DNA of 64,000 bases. Source: JACKII01 sp963807085. GTDB lineage: Bacteria; Pseudomonadota; Alphaproteobacteria; Bin95. The stretch lies in contig CAWEBB010000011.1 of assembly GCA_963807085.1 (NCBI GenBank), positions 1 through 64,000 of the forward strand, read 5' to 3'. Positions 28,928 to 37,361 of the stretch are shown here, piece after piece (position 1 is the first letter of the stretch; every line of letters begins with the position of its first letter). The translations under genes were made by a program, and so were the position numbers. The notes beneath the pieces were generated by a model that was given only the letters and a program-made list of their open reading frames with translations, did no database searches and was not told the origin of the DNA.

Positions 28928-30162
28928 TCCACCATTCGGGTCACGACACTGATCTCGCTGTGCAAGGTGCGGTGAACGGGGCAGCGGTCGGCGATGCGCA
29001 TCAGGTCGGCACGCTGCTCGTCCGTCAGGTCGCCCAGGAGTTCGACCTCTCGCTCGATGCGGTCGATCTTGCCGGATTTGGTCTCGCACTCGGCGCAGTC
29101 TCGCGCGTGCACCTTTGCATGCTTGAGACGCACTTCCGCCCGCTCCAACGGATAACCTTTGCGTTCCGCATACATGCGGATGGTCATGGAGGTACAGGCG
29201 CCGAGACTGGCAAGCAGGTAGCTGTAAGGGTCCGGGCCGGTATCGGTGCCTCCCACCTTTTCTGGCTCGTCGGCCCGCAGCCGGTGGCGCCCGGCCGCGA
29301 TCAGTTGCGGAAAGATGCCCTCGCCCGCTTCACGCACGATTACTTCACCCTGGGCGGGCACTTCACCCTGGACAGGCTGCTGCAGGTTCCCAACCATTGG
29401 CGGCAGGTACCGGCCGGCCCAGGCGCTAAGCACATCGGCGACATAGGCGGCGTCTTCACGGCGGGTCAGCAAGTGGTCGGCGCGATCCAGGGAAACAAAG
29501 CTTTTCGGGTGTTTCGCCGCGAGAAATATCGCGCTGGCATTGTCGATGGAAACCGTCGCGTCGAGGGGGCTGTGAAACACCAGCAGCGCCTTCCCCATGC
29601 CGCCGATGGCGTCGTGCAGTGACTGCACCGCGATATCGTCCAAGAATTGCCTTTTGATGAGGAACTCTCTGCCCGCAAGCGCTACCGTCGCTTCGCCGGT
29701 CGTCTCAATCTCTTCCAGGTTAGCGCGGAAATTCCGCTTCACATGCTCCGGGTCGGCGGGTGCTGCGATGGTCGCCACGGCCTCGGCCTCCGGAATGTTT
29801 CCCGCCGCCTTAAGGACAGCAGCACCACCGAGAGAGTGCCCGACCAGCAGCTTCGGCGCCTCATACTCCTCGCGCAGAAAAGCGGCTGCGGCGACCAAAT
29901 CCTCGACGTTCGACGAAAAATTGGTGTTCCCGAATTCGCCGTCGCTCGCGCCAAGCCCGGTAAAGTCGAAGCGCAGCACAGCGAACCCCTGTTCGGCCAA
30001 CCGCTGACTGACGCGGCTGGCGGCGAAGATGTCCTTGGAACAGGTGAAACAGTGCGCGAACAGCGCATAGGCCCTCGGAGGCCCGACCGGGAGGTCCAAC
30101 CGGCCGGCCAGCGCGGCGCCCTGGGCGCCCCGGAAGGTCACTTTTTCTATGCGCCCGCTCAT
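28924..30162 (-). CDS. bifunctional alpha/beta hydrolase-OsmC fusion
   Basis: 412 residues. Residues 1 to about 255 are a serine hydrolase with the nucleophile in VGHSLGGAAV (108-117) and the histidine in LDRADHLLTRR. Residues from about 270 on are an OsmC/Ohr-type domain with peroxidatic-type cysteines in LASLGACTSMTIRMYAERKG and ADRCPVHRTL. The fusion is a known architecture of unresolved function, thought to handle organic peroxides or thioesters. It converges on the P450 genes, which fits oxidative chemistry in this stretch. Confidence 0.9.
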   Translation of the reverse strand: MSGRIEKVTFRGAQGAALAGRLDLPVGPPRAYALFAHCFTCSKDIFAASRVSQRLAEQGFAVLRFDFTGLGASDGEFGNTNFSSNVEDLVAAAAFLREEYEAPKLLVGHSLGGAAVLKAAGNIPEAEAVATIAAPADPEHVKRNFRANLEEIETTGEATVALAGREFLIKRQFLDDIAVQSLHDAIGGMGKALLVFHSPLDATVSIDNASAIFLAAKHPKSFVSLDRADHLLTRREDAAYVADVLSAWAGRYLPPMVGNLQQPVQGEVPAQGEVIVREAGEGIFPQLIAAGRHRLRADEPEKVGGTDTGPDPYSYLLASLGACTSMTIRMYAERKGYPLERAEVRLKHAKVHARDCAECETKSGKIDRIEREVELLGDLTDEQRADLMRIADRCPVHRTLHSEISVVTRMVD

Positions 30163-30185
30163 ACCGCCCCTCCTTCGTTCATGTC

Positions 30186-30428
30186 TCAGGTCAACAACCA
30201 GTTCAACGGCTCCATTCCGTTGACGACGACATGTTCAAACGCGCTGGGCAACCAGTACAGCACCCGCAAGATTCCCTCGATTGCCGCTATACCGAGCGCT
30301 TCCGCCAGCATCCCGGGTTCCGGCGCGGCCATCGCCGCTTGCAGCGCCTCCATCCCGAATTTCACCGCACCAAGGATCAACCCCGGCAAGAAATATACCC
30401 ACATTAGAATTCCGAGTACCGATCGCAT
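30186..30428 (-). CDS. small hydrophobic protein of unknown function
   Basis: 80 residues from ATG 30428, chosen because GAAGGG precedes it; an ATG at 30452 would add 8 residues. One clear N-terminal membrane segment (MRSVLGILMWVYFLPGLILG) and a second amphipathic, hydrophobic stretch (IEGILRVLYWLPSAF) are visible. I do not recognise the family. It is 23 bp upstream of the hydrolase-OsmC gene on the same strand and is probably cotranscribed with it. Confidence 0.5.
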   Translation of the reverse strand: MRSVLGILMWVYFLPGLILGAVKFGMEALQAAMAAPEPGMLAEALGIAAIEGILRVLYWLPSAFEHVVVNGMEPLNWLLT

Positions 30429-30704
30429 GCCCTGCCCTTCTCTATGCCACATCGCCCAATCATGGTTTTTCGCCGATATTTCGCTGCTTATACTGCCTAT
30501 CGGATGCTATCGCCATGCCAGATCAAGTGAAAATTCTCTCACGAACCAAACTCCATGATGGATACAACGCCTTTGATGAGGTGAACCTGCAATACGAAAG
30601 GTTCGACGGCAATCTGTCCCGCCCCATATCGCGGGAACTGCTAACACGGGGAACGGCGGTTTCCGTCATCCCCTATGACCCCGTCAACGATAGCTTAGTT
30701 TTAA

Positions 30705-30712
30705 TAGAACAA
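30705..30712 (+). repeat. left copy of 8-bp target-site duplication
   Basis: TAGAACAA lies directly before the left terminal repeat of the IS. The identical 8 bp follow the right end at 31929-31936. Eight base pairs is the usual duplication size for IS1595-family elements. Confidence 0.93.
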
Positions 30713-31928
30713 GAGGCTTCTCCCGTTGGCTCCGGCGGCACAAAATGTGGTGATCTGCGCTTGCGTCGCGAGGTGCGTTCGCTTAATGTTCTCGCATGCC
30801 GAGCCGCTGGAAACATGACCGCCCGCTCTCCCGCGCCCAGTTCGAGGCGCGATTTCCGGATAATGCGGCCTGCGCCGACTATCTGGCGCGTCGCCGGTGG
30901 CCGGAGGGCTTTGTCTGCCCGGGCTGTGGCGTCACGAAGGGATGGCTGCTGAAGACCAAGGCGTTCACCTGGGAGTGCGCGGCCTGCCGGCGGCAGACGT
31001 CCGTGACCGCAGGCACGGTCATGCACGGCAGCCATCTGCCGCTGAAGACCTGGTTCACGGCGATCCATATCGTAACCAGCCACTCCAACGGGATCTCCGC
31101 CCTGCAACTGCAGGCCCAACTGGGCCTGGGCAGCTACAAGAGCGCCTGGCTGCTCCTGACGAAGCTCCGCCGCGCCATGGTCGATCCCGAGCGAAGCCTT
31201 CTCGAGGACGTCGTCGAAGTTGACGAGACCGAGATCGCCTTGCGCCATAAGGACGACCCGCCCGCTGGCGGTCAAGGCCGCAGCTCGCAGGGCAAGATGC
31301 TCGTTGCCGGCGCGGTGGAGCTCTCGCCCGAAGGCAAGCCGCGCCGCATTCGTCTCGCGCCGATCGCCGACTTCTCCGGCGCCACGCTCAAGCCCTTCGT
31401 CGTCGCGGTCGCCGCCGCCGGTGCCCGCGTCGTCACGGACGGATGGTCCGGCTACAATGGCCTGCCCGACCATGTGCACGAGCCGAAAGTCGTCGGCAAG
31501 ATGGCCGCCCACATCATCCTGCGCTGGACCCATCGCGTCTTTTCAAACCTCAAGAGATGGGCGCTCGGGACCTACCATGGCCTCCGTCGCCAGCACTTCA
31601 GGCGTTACCTCGACGAGTTCGTCTTCAGGTGGAACCGTCGCCGCCACACAGCCGTGGCGTTCGATACCCTGCTCGGCCTCGGAGCCCGCCTCGCGCCAGC
31701 AACCGCCCGCGACTTCGTCGAGCAGCGCGTCTGAGAGTACCAGAGCACGGCGCCACACCCCGGAATGCGAGATCGCCGTCGCCTGTCCGCGGTGCATCCA
31801 ACCGTCTCGAGCCGCTGCCTACGTCGATCAGAATTGCTCAGAGCCCTGCATGCACCAGGAAGCCATCACCCGCGCCGCCATCCGAAACATCAACATCTCG
31901 CAGCGCCGGAACGAAAGGGAGAAGCCTC
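30713..31928 (+). mobile_element. complete IS1595-family (ISXO2-like) insertion sequence
   Basis: The 1216-bp element is bounded by perfect 12-bp terminal inverted repeats: GAGGCTTCTCCC at 30713-30724 and GGGAGAAGCCTC at 31917-31928. An 8-bp TAGAACAA duplication flanks it. It carries one intact transposase gene (30796-31734). About 190 bp between the transposase stop and the right end hold no recognisable gene. The precise ends, the duplication and the restorable host gene show a young and possibly still active copy. Confidence 0.93.
30796..31734 (+). CDS. IS1595-family (ISXO2-like) transposase
   Basis: 312 residues. An N-terminal zinc ribbon has the cysteine pairs CPGC (about residue 41) and CAAC (about 60). 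It is followed by TVMHGSHLPLKTWFTAIHI, the typical ISXO2 helix. The catalytic core shows the first acid in EVDETEIALRH, the second in VTDGWSGYNGL, and the conserved HRVFSNLKRWALGTYHGLR before the C-terminus LDEFVFRWNRRRH. The full frame is open. It lies inside the element that splits the NUDIX gene. Confidence 0.93.
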   Translation: MPSRWKHDRPLSRAQFEARFPDNAACADYLARRRWPEGFVCPGCGVTKGWLLKTKAFTWECAACRRQTSVTAGTVMHGSHLPLKTWFTAIHIVTSHSNGISALQLQAQLGLGSYKSAWLLLTKLRRAMVDPERSLLEDVVEVDETEIALRHKDDPPAGGQGRSSQGKMLVAGAVELSPEGKPRRIRLAPIADFSGATLKPFVVAVAAAGARVVTDGWSGYNGLPDHVHEPKVVGKMAAHIILRWTHRVFSNLKRWALGTYHGLRRQHFRRYLDEFVFRWNRRRHTAVAFDTLLGLGARLAPATARDFVEQRV

Positions 31929-31936
31929 TAGAACAA
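31929..31936 (+). repeat. right copy of 8-bp target-site duplication
   Basis: TAGAACAA directly after the right terminal repeat is identical to 30705-30712. Confidence 0.93.
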
Positions 31937-32443
31937 TTCCGCATTGGCGCCTTCGGCGCGGGCTGGCAGTCCTGGTGTACCGAAATCGTGGCTGGCCGGG
32001 CCGAGCCGGGCGAGGACCTGAAAGCGGTCGCAACCCGGGAAACGAAGGAGGAGACTGGATTGGCCCTGACACGGCTGGAGCCAGTCTGTACCTATCTCAC
32101 CAACCCATCCTGCTCCACCGAGGTCATGCACATGTTCGCCGCCCAGGTCGAATGCAGCCGCGTGGACGGATTTTGGGGACTGGAGCACGAAGACGAAGAT
32201 ATCCGCGTTTTCCGGGTACCCGCCGTCGAGGCATTCAATTGGCTCCGGTCCAACAAGGTCAGCAACGCCAACCTGATTATCGCGCTACAGGCATTGGCGT
32301 TACGGCGGGACGACTACCGGCGGCGCTGGACCACCAACAGTTAGTACTCAGCTTGCAGCAGGTCGTCCAATTATGCAGAGGTTTCAGGGAACGACGAGAT
32401 GTAAGTTTCGGCATTAACGTCAAATAAAACACTACTCAGACAC

Positions 32444-33373
32444 CTAAGAGTCATGAGCCAAAAGCCGGCGGAGCCCCTCTTCCAACGGGGTGTCGGCAAC
32501 CGTCAGCAGCGACGCCTTGGCGAGGGCGGGGTCTCCCACGGAATGGCGAATATCACCCGGCCGGGCCGGACTGTTCGCAATCCTTAAAGGCACCTGAAGC
32601 AGCGCCGCCATCGCTTCCGCGAGCACCGCGACCGAGGTTTGGCGCCCCGTGCACACGTTAAAGACTGGGGCCGAGACATCGGTACAGTGCATGCCCGCCA
32701 GCAGGTGGCGCACCACGTCGCCCACATAGACAAAGTCCCGGGTCTGTTGCCCGTCGCCGTAAATCGTCAGCGCCTCGTCGACCCGCAATTTGCCGGCGAA
32801 GATTGAGATCACGCCCGAATAGGGCGAAGCGGGATCCTGGCGCGGCCCGAACACATTGAAAAAGCGGAAGCCGCAGGTGGCAACGCCATGGACGGCACCG
32901 GCAACCCGCGCGTGCAGTTCTGACCCCAATTTGTCGGCGCCATAGGCCGTAAGCGGCCGGGGCGGCTCCGTCTCGGCCAACGGCAGGTTCTGATTATCGC
33001 CGTAAATCGCGGCGGAGCTGGCGTAGACAACCGGAATGGCACCGCCGTTCCCTGCGCTCCGGGCTGCGTCGAGCACCGCAATCGTGCCGGTCTGATTGAC
33101 GCGGTGCGTGCCGATCCAGTCCGTGTTGGAGCGCTGGACCGAGGCGATGGCCGCCAGGTGAAAACACCCGTCCACCCCCTCCATCGCCGCGCTGACCGCC
33201 TCCGGATCGCTGACATCGCCTACGAGCAACTCGATCGCGGCTTCGGGGATGTTGGCGCGCTTGCCGGTCGACAGGTCGTCCAGCACGCGCACGACATGCC
33301 CTGCCGCCAGCAAGGCCTCTACAAGATGCGAGCCGATAAAGCCGCAACCGCCAGTCACCAGATATTTCGCCAT
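32444..33373 (-). CDS. NAD-dependent epimerase/dehydratase (GalE/WbpP-like)
   Basis: 309 residues from ATG 33373 (MAKYLVTGGCGFIGSHLVEA). Longer upstream frames have no homology. It is an extended SDR: the NAD loop TGGCGFIGSH, VYASSAAIYGDNQ with the catalytic serine region, and the YxxxK motif in LTAYGADKLGSEL. The C-terminal half binds a nucleotide-sugar, as in FNVFGPRQDPASPYSGVISIF, typical of UDP-sugar 4-epimerases. It probably makes a sugar precursor for surface polysaccharide, but no other glycan genes adjoin. Confidence 0.9.
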   Translation of the reverse strand: MAKYLVTGGCGFIGSHLVEALLAAGHVVRVLDDLSTGKRANIPEAAIELLVGDVSDPEAVSAAMEGVDGCFHLAAIASVQRSNTDWIGTHRVNQTGTIAVLDAARSAGNGGAIPVVYASSAAIYGDNQNLPLAETEPPRPLTAYGADKLGSELHARVAGAVHGVATCGFRFFNVFGPRQDPASPYSGVISIFAGKLRVDEALTIYGDGQQTRDFVYVGDVVRHLLAGMHCTDVSAPVFNVCTGRQTSVAVLAEAMAALLQVPLRIANSPARPGDIRHSVGDPALAKASLLTVADTPLEEGLRRLLAHDS

Positions 33374-33607
33374 CGCTTCTCTCTTCCTTTTTCTGCCGGC
33401 CTCCTTACTAGCAGAACGGAAGGCGGAGCAAAACCGAGCGGGGCGGCGTTGGCATTCCATTGGTAAAGCAGGGGTGTTCGGGCGACAACCTAATCCCAAT
33501 ATTACCAGGTATCTCTTAATGCTGACCGCAGAGCCCTGATAGCATGGTAGGCTTGCATCTGCTGCTCGCGCATCGTTCGATATTCCGATAGTCAGAGGCC
33601 CTGAACC

Positions 33608-34780
33608 ATGTTGGCCAATACGTTCCACTCCCTCGATTTCGGCCTCGGCGAGACCTGCGACATGCTGCGGGAAAGCGCCGCCGATTTCGCGCAGACCGAA
33701 ATTGCGCCGCTGGCGGAGCAGATCGATCGCGACAACGCCTTTCCGATGGAGCTCTGGCCGAAGCTGGGCGCCATCGGGCTTCTGGGCGTGACGGTGGAGG
33801 AGGAATATGGCGGCGCCGGCATGGGCTATCTGGAGCACATGGTGGCGATGGAGGAAGTCTCCCGCGCCTCTGCCAGCATCGGGCTTTCCTATGGCGCCCA
33901 CTCCAACCTCTGCGTGAACCAGATCCGCCGCAACGGCAGCGAGGAGCAGAAGCGTCGGTACCTGCCCAAGCTGGTCTCGGGCGAACATGTCGGCGCGCTC
34001 GCCATGAGCGAGCCGAATGCGGGCTCCGATGTTGTCTCGATGAAGCTGCGGGCCGACAAAAAGGGCGATCACTACATCCTGAACGGCACCAAGATGTGGA
34101 TCACCAACGGGCCGGATGCCGCCACGCTGGTGGTCTATGCCAAGACCGATCCCCAGGGCGGCCCGCGCGGGATCACCGCCTTTATCGTTGAAAGAGACTT
34201 CAAGGGTTTTTCAACGGGCCAGAAGCTCGACAAGCTGGGCATGCGCGGCTCCAACACGGCGGAGCTGATCTTTCAGGACTGCGAGGTACCGGCCGAAAAC
34301 GTGCTGGGCCAGGAGGGCCGCGGAGTGAATGTGCTGATGAGCGGCCTGGACTATGAGCGGCTGGTGCTGTCGGGCGGGCCGCTCGGCATCATGCAGGCCT
34401 GCATGGACGCGGTGCTGCCCTACGTGCACGAGCGCGAGCAGTTCGGCCAGCCCATCGGTGAGTTCCAGATCATGCAGGCCAAGCTCGCCGACATGTATAC
34501 CACCATGAACGCCTGCAAGGCCTATGCCTACGCCGTCGCCAAGGCCAGCGACCGGGGCGACACCACCCGCATGGATGCGGCGGGCGTGATCCTGTACACG
34601 GCGGAGAAAGCCACCTGGATGGCGCTGGAGGCGATCCAGTGCCTCGGCGGCAACGGCTACATCAACGAATACCCGACCGGGCGGCTGTTGCGGGATGCAA
34701 AATTATACGAGATCGGCGCGGGGACACAGGAGATCAGGCGCTGGCTGATCGGGCGGGAGCTTTTTGCGCAGTCGGGTTAA
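33608..34780 (+). CDS. isovaleryl-CoA dehydrogenase-type acyl-CoA dehydrogenase
   Basis: 390 residues with the acyl-CoA dehydrogenase layout. ALAMSEPNAGSDVVSMKLRA is the FAD/substrate motif, and KMWITNGPDA follows. The C-terminal IQCLGGNGYINEYPTGRLLRD and the final RDAKLYEIGAGTQEIRRWLI also fit. The glutamate in SGLDYERLVLSGGPLG sits where isovaleryl-CoA dehydrogenases carry their catalytic base. This supports a role in leucine degradation, converting isovaleryl-CoA to 3-methylcrotonyl-CoA. The carboxylase genes that usually follow are absent here. Confidence 0.88.
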   Translation: MLANTFHSLDFGLGETCDMLRESAADFAQTEIAPLAEQIDRDNAFPMELWPKLGAIGLLGVTVEEEYGGAGMGYLEHMVAMEEVSRASASIGLSYGAHSNLCVNQIRRNGSEEQKRRYLPKLVSGEHVGALAMSEPNAGSDVVSMKLRADKKGDHYILNGTKMWITNGPDAATLVVYAKTDPQGGPRGITAFIVERDFKGFSTGQKLDKLGMRGSNTAELIFQDCEVPAENVLGQEGRGVNVLMSGLDYERLVLSGGPLGIMQACMDAVLPYVHEREQFGQPIGEFQIMQAKLADMYTTMNACKAYAYAVAKASDRGDTTRMDAAGVILYTAEKATWMALEAIQCLGGNGYINEYPTGRLLRDAKLYEIGAGTQEIRRWLIGRELFAQSG

Positions 34781-35103
34781 AGAAACCAGGAGAATACGGT
34801 CGCCAGGAATGCGGTGATGCTTCCGGCATTCGCGACCTGCGTGACGCCTTCCTGGTCCAGATCGTAGATCCGCACGGTCCGACTACCATAACGGTAGGTA
34901 GCCGTCTTCCGGTCCTCGTCGTCCGCATTTTCGTCGGTTGCGGTTTCGCTGTCGCCGATCATCTCCTCACCAAGCGTCTCCGTCGAACGCTCGGCTAACA
35001 GGCGCGCCAAGGTCCGCATCTGCGTCCGCTCTTCGGGGGTGAGTTGTTTCGCCTTGAACGCTGCCCGCTTCTCAACCGCCTCCCGCGCAGAGTTGTCATT
35101 CAC
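34777..35103 (-). CDS. hypothetical protein
   Basis: 108 residues. The N-terminal half is charged and helical (REAVEKRAAFKAKQLTPEER). A central acidic stretch includes ENADDEDRK. A C-terminal part with ATYRYGSRTVRIYDLDQEG ends in a hydrophobic tail (ITAFLATVFSWFL). I do not recognise the family. Its stop overlaps that of the acyl-CoA dehydrogenase by 4 bp (convergent). Codon use looks coding. Confidence 0.45.
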   Translation of the reverse strand: MNDNSAREAVEKRAAFKAKQLTPEERTQMRTLARLLAERSTETLGEEMIGDSETATDENADDEDRKTATYRYGSRTVRIYDLDQEGVTQVANAGSITAFLATVFSWFL

Positions 35104-35126
35104 CAGAACATCGATGGCGGAGTTAT

Positions 35127-36323
35127 TTACCGCTGACTCCGAAACCAGTTGATCAGCCCATCGTCGGGAGGCAATTCGCCCGCCTTGGTCAGCCGGTGCA
35201 GTTCGGCGATTGCATGCATCGCCGCTTCATAAATGTACAACGGCACCGCTTCCGGACGGGCCAAAGCCGTAGCAAGCACGTCAGCAATGGTTCGCAGAGC
35301 GCTATAGTGATTTGGCTGATTCGTAACTGCGGCCCGCATTTCCGAAACCATATTCAATGCTCGGTCAATGGCAACGGCTATGGGGTGGCCGGGAGCGTCT
35401 GTCAGCGGCCGCGCATCAAACTTTCCAGCTGCGTTGACAAAGACCTCCTCCGCATTGAGGGAGTTTTCTTTGGCGGTCTTTAGCGTTTCGGAGTCGACGA
35501 CGGGACCGGATTGTTCGGTGAGAGGATCGGCAGTTGGTTGCGTTTCGTCGCGAGCCACTACTCCCCGGATGCGGGCGTTGATCTCTACGTCGGTGCCTTC
35601 CCAAAAATGGTCCTCCTGCAACGCTATCTCGATGAGCGTCGGCCAGTGCCAGGATTTTCCTTCAATGGCACGTTCAAACCAATCGTGCCAAAACGACCAT
35701 TCCTGCCCGCCGCTAGCCGCTTGTATGGAGCGGTATCGCGAAGCGAACCAGTCCGGGTGACCGTTCAGAAACAACGGCGTTCCCTCCAGCCTTTGTCCCT
35801 GTACCAACCGCTCACAATCGGAGCGAACAGCAGCCCAGGCGGCATCGGCGTAGGCGGCTCGAGCGGCGGCATCGGCGTAGGCGCCGGCGTCGGCGTAGAC
35901 GAGGGTGTCGGCGTAAGCGTCGGCGGCGTAGGCGGCGTCGGCGTCGGGGTCGGCGTCGGCGTCGGCGTCGGCATACGCGGCTCTGGCGGCGCCGTAGGCA
36001 GCGGCGGCATCGGCTCGGCTGTTGGCTCGCTCGTAGGCGGCACAAGCGGCGGCGGCCGCGGCGGCGGCGGCTCGCAGCACGTTAGCGCGCGCCCACTCTG
36101 TTAATAGCCTCGCGGGAGCCAAGCCCGCAACACCAGCCACCAAATTGGCTCGGAGGAATGACATTGGCGAGCGACGTTCCTCGATCTGGGAGGCCCAGAT
36201 CAACGGCAATACCCGCATCGCCGCCCGATGAGCCAGCGCGACGCACGCCTCGCGCGGCTGATCGGTTTCTCTCAACCAGGATCCAAAGCTATCGCGGTCG
36301 TTGAAGTCGGCGATCTCAACCAT
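35127..36323 (-). CDS. unknown protein with an Ala/Asp/Tyr repeat tract
   Basis: 398 residues. The N-terminal 75 residues (FNDRDSFGSWLRETDQ, then VALAHRAAMRVLPLIW) and the middle (SFWHDWFERAIEGKSWHWP) look like genuine globular sequence. Between about residues 83 and 165 is a low-complexity tract built on A-Y-A-D units, such as AAYADADADADPDADAAY. Similar Ala-rich bacterial proteins with a central helical repeat are known but uncharacterised. The C-terminus has a helical LHRLTKAGELPPDDGLINWF. The repeat tract is encoded by GTCGGC-like hexamers and may vary in length by slippage. Confidence 0.6.
   Translation of the reverse strand: MVEIADFNDRDSFGSWLRETDQPREACVALAHRAAMRVLPLIWASQIEERRSPMSFLRANLVAGVAGLAPARLLTEWARANVLRAAAAAAAAACAAYERANSRADAAAAYGAARAAYADADADADPDADAAYAADAYADTLVYADAGAYADAAARAAYADAAWAAVRSDCERLVQGQRLEGTPLFLNGHPDWFASRYRSIQAASGGQEWSFWHDWFERAIEGKSWHWPTLIEIALQEDHFWEGTDVEINARIRGVVARDETQPTADPLTEQSGPVVDSETLKTAKENSLNAEEVFVNAAGKFDARPLTDAPGHPIAVAIDRALNMVSEMRAAVTNQPNHYSALRTIADVLATALARPEAVPLYIYEAAMHAIAELHRLTKAGELPPDDGLINWFRSQR
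35850..36075. repeat. GTCGGC/GGCGTA hexamer-rich low-complexity tract
   Basis: The tract consists of imperfect repeats of GGCGTC, GTCGGC and GGCGTA; the most regular part is near 35935-35972. It encodes the Ala/Asp/Tyr region of the minus-strand protein. It is also open in other frames, where it would give Gly/Val-rich or Pro/Thr-rich peptides. Those alternative frames are by-products of the repeat, not genes. Confidence 0.8.
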
Positions 36324-36377
36324 CGAGGCAGCGTGCCCGAACGCTGCGGCTAGCGCAACGCAGCGGCGTGCCCTGCC

Positions 36378-37352
36378 CTACCCATTCCAAGCCTCCGCAT
36401 TGATCATGTTGATGGGCTGGCCGCGGTCGAAGGCGATGACCTGATCAAAGATGTCAGCGAATTGCAGGTCGTATTCCTCCTGGCTGACATAGCCGATATG
36501 CGGGGTTGCGACCACGTTCGGCAGGGTGAGCAACGGATGACCCTCCGCGCCGACCGGCTCGTGCTCGAACACGTCGACGGCGGCCATGCCGGGGCGGCCG
36601 GCCTTCAGAGCTTCGTAGAGCGCCCCCTCCTCGATCAGGGGCGCGCGGCTGGTGTTGACCAGCAACGAGTCCGGCTTCATCAGCGCCAGATCGCTCGCCG
36701 TGAACATGCCCCGCGTCGCCGGATAGAGACGGACCAGCAGGCAGACCACGTCCGATGTGGCGAAGAACGCCTCGCGGCTCCCGGCCTTGCGGAAGCCGTC
36801 GGCCACCGCCTCGGCGCAGGATTGCTCGCCGCCCCAGACCTGAACGTCCATGGCGAAGGCGCGGGCGTATTTCGCCACCGCCTTGCCGAGCCGTCCGTAG
36901 GACCAGATGCCCATGGTCTTGTGCCGGACCGAATGGCCGACGCCCATCTGCCAGTTCCCCGCCTTGAGCGACGCCATCTGCTGCGGGATCTGGCGCATGG
37001 CGGCCAGCACCAGGCCAAAGGTGAGTTCTGCCGCCGCGTAGGAAGGCGAGCCCGAATGCTGGTCGGAGCAGAGCAGCACACCGTTCCGGGTGCAGGCCGC
37101 CACGTCGATGTGCGGATAGACGCTGCGCTGGCTGATGAGCTTCAGCTTGGGCAGACGCGCCAGCAGGTCAGCCTCGATCTTGGTGCGCTCCCGGAACAGG
37201 CAGACGGCGTCGGCATCTTTCAGGCGCTCGGCCAGCACGTCCGTTGCCTGAACGTGGTCGTTCCAGACGGTCACGTCATGTCCGGCCAGCTTTTCAAAGC
37301 ACGGCAGGTGGCGCAGCGTATCGAACCAGTCGTCGAGGATATGGACTTTCAT
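36378..37352 (-). CDS. D-2-hydroxyacid dehydrogenase, NAD-dependent
   Basis: 324 residues of the D-isomer-specific 2-hydroxyacid dehydrogenase family. The NAD fold is seen in MGIWSYGRLGKAVAKYARAF, which deviates from the usual GxGxxG because Ser-Tyr replaces a Gly. The catalytic arginine is in LLVNTSRAPLIEEGAL, the acid in VFEHEPV, and the histidine in NVVATPHIGYVSQE. It would interconvert a 2-oxoacid and a D-2-hydroxyacid. As the last gene of the TRAP operon, it probably acts on the imported acid. Confidence 0.88.
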   Translation of the reverse strand: MKVHILDDWFDTLRHLPCFEKLAGHDVTVWNDHVQATDVLAERLKDADAVCLFRERTKIEADLLARLPKLKLISQRSVYPHIDVAACTRNGVLLCSDQHSGSPSYAAAELTFGLVLAAMRQIPQQMASLKAGNWQMGVGHSVRHKTMGIWSYGRLGKAVAKYARAFAMDVQVWGGEQSCAEAVADGFRKAGSREAFFATSDVVCLLVRLYPATRGMFTASDLALMKPDSLLVNTSRAPLIEEGALYEALKAGRPGMAAVDVFEHEPVGAEGHPLLTLPNVVATPHIGYVSQEEYDLQFADIFDQVIAFDRGQPINMINAEAWNG

Positions 37353-37361
37353 GCGACGTAC

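Larger units (their letters stand above)
30515..32344 (+). pseudogene. NUDIX hydrolase (ADP-ribose diphosphatase-like) disrupted by an IS
   Basis: The gene begins at ATG 30515 (MPDQVKILSRTKLHDGYNAF) and is intact to codon 66 (LVLIEQ, ending 30712). It resumes at 31937 with FRIGAFGAGWQSW. Joining these ends gives 201 residues with a perfect Nudix box, GRAEPGEDLKAVATRE followed by TKEETGL. The N-terminal strand and the box spacing match ADP-ribose pyrophosphatases (NudF/TrgB type). The inserted element occupies 30713-31928 and one copy of the target duplication. The lesion looks recent because both halves are undamaged. Confidence 0.93.

Noticed and set aside
31220..32344. Single open frame joining IS sequence to the NUDIX 3' half
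   Set aside because: The frame is accidental through the transposase; IS ends and the target duplication show that the NUDIX part is only the 3' half of a split gene.
35850..36075. CRISPR-like array
   Set aside because: The units are contiguous 6-mers with no unique spacers.
35765..36104. Pro/Thr-rich and Gly/Val-rich frames that look like surface repeats
   Set aside because: They are alternative readings of the hexamer tract inside the minus-strand gene.
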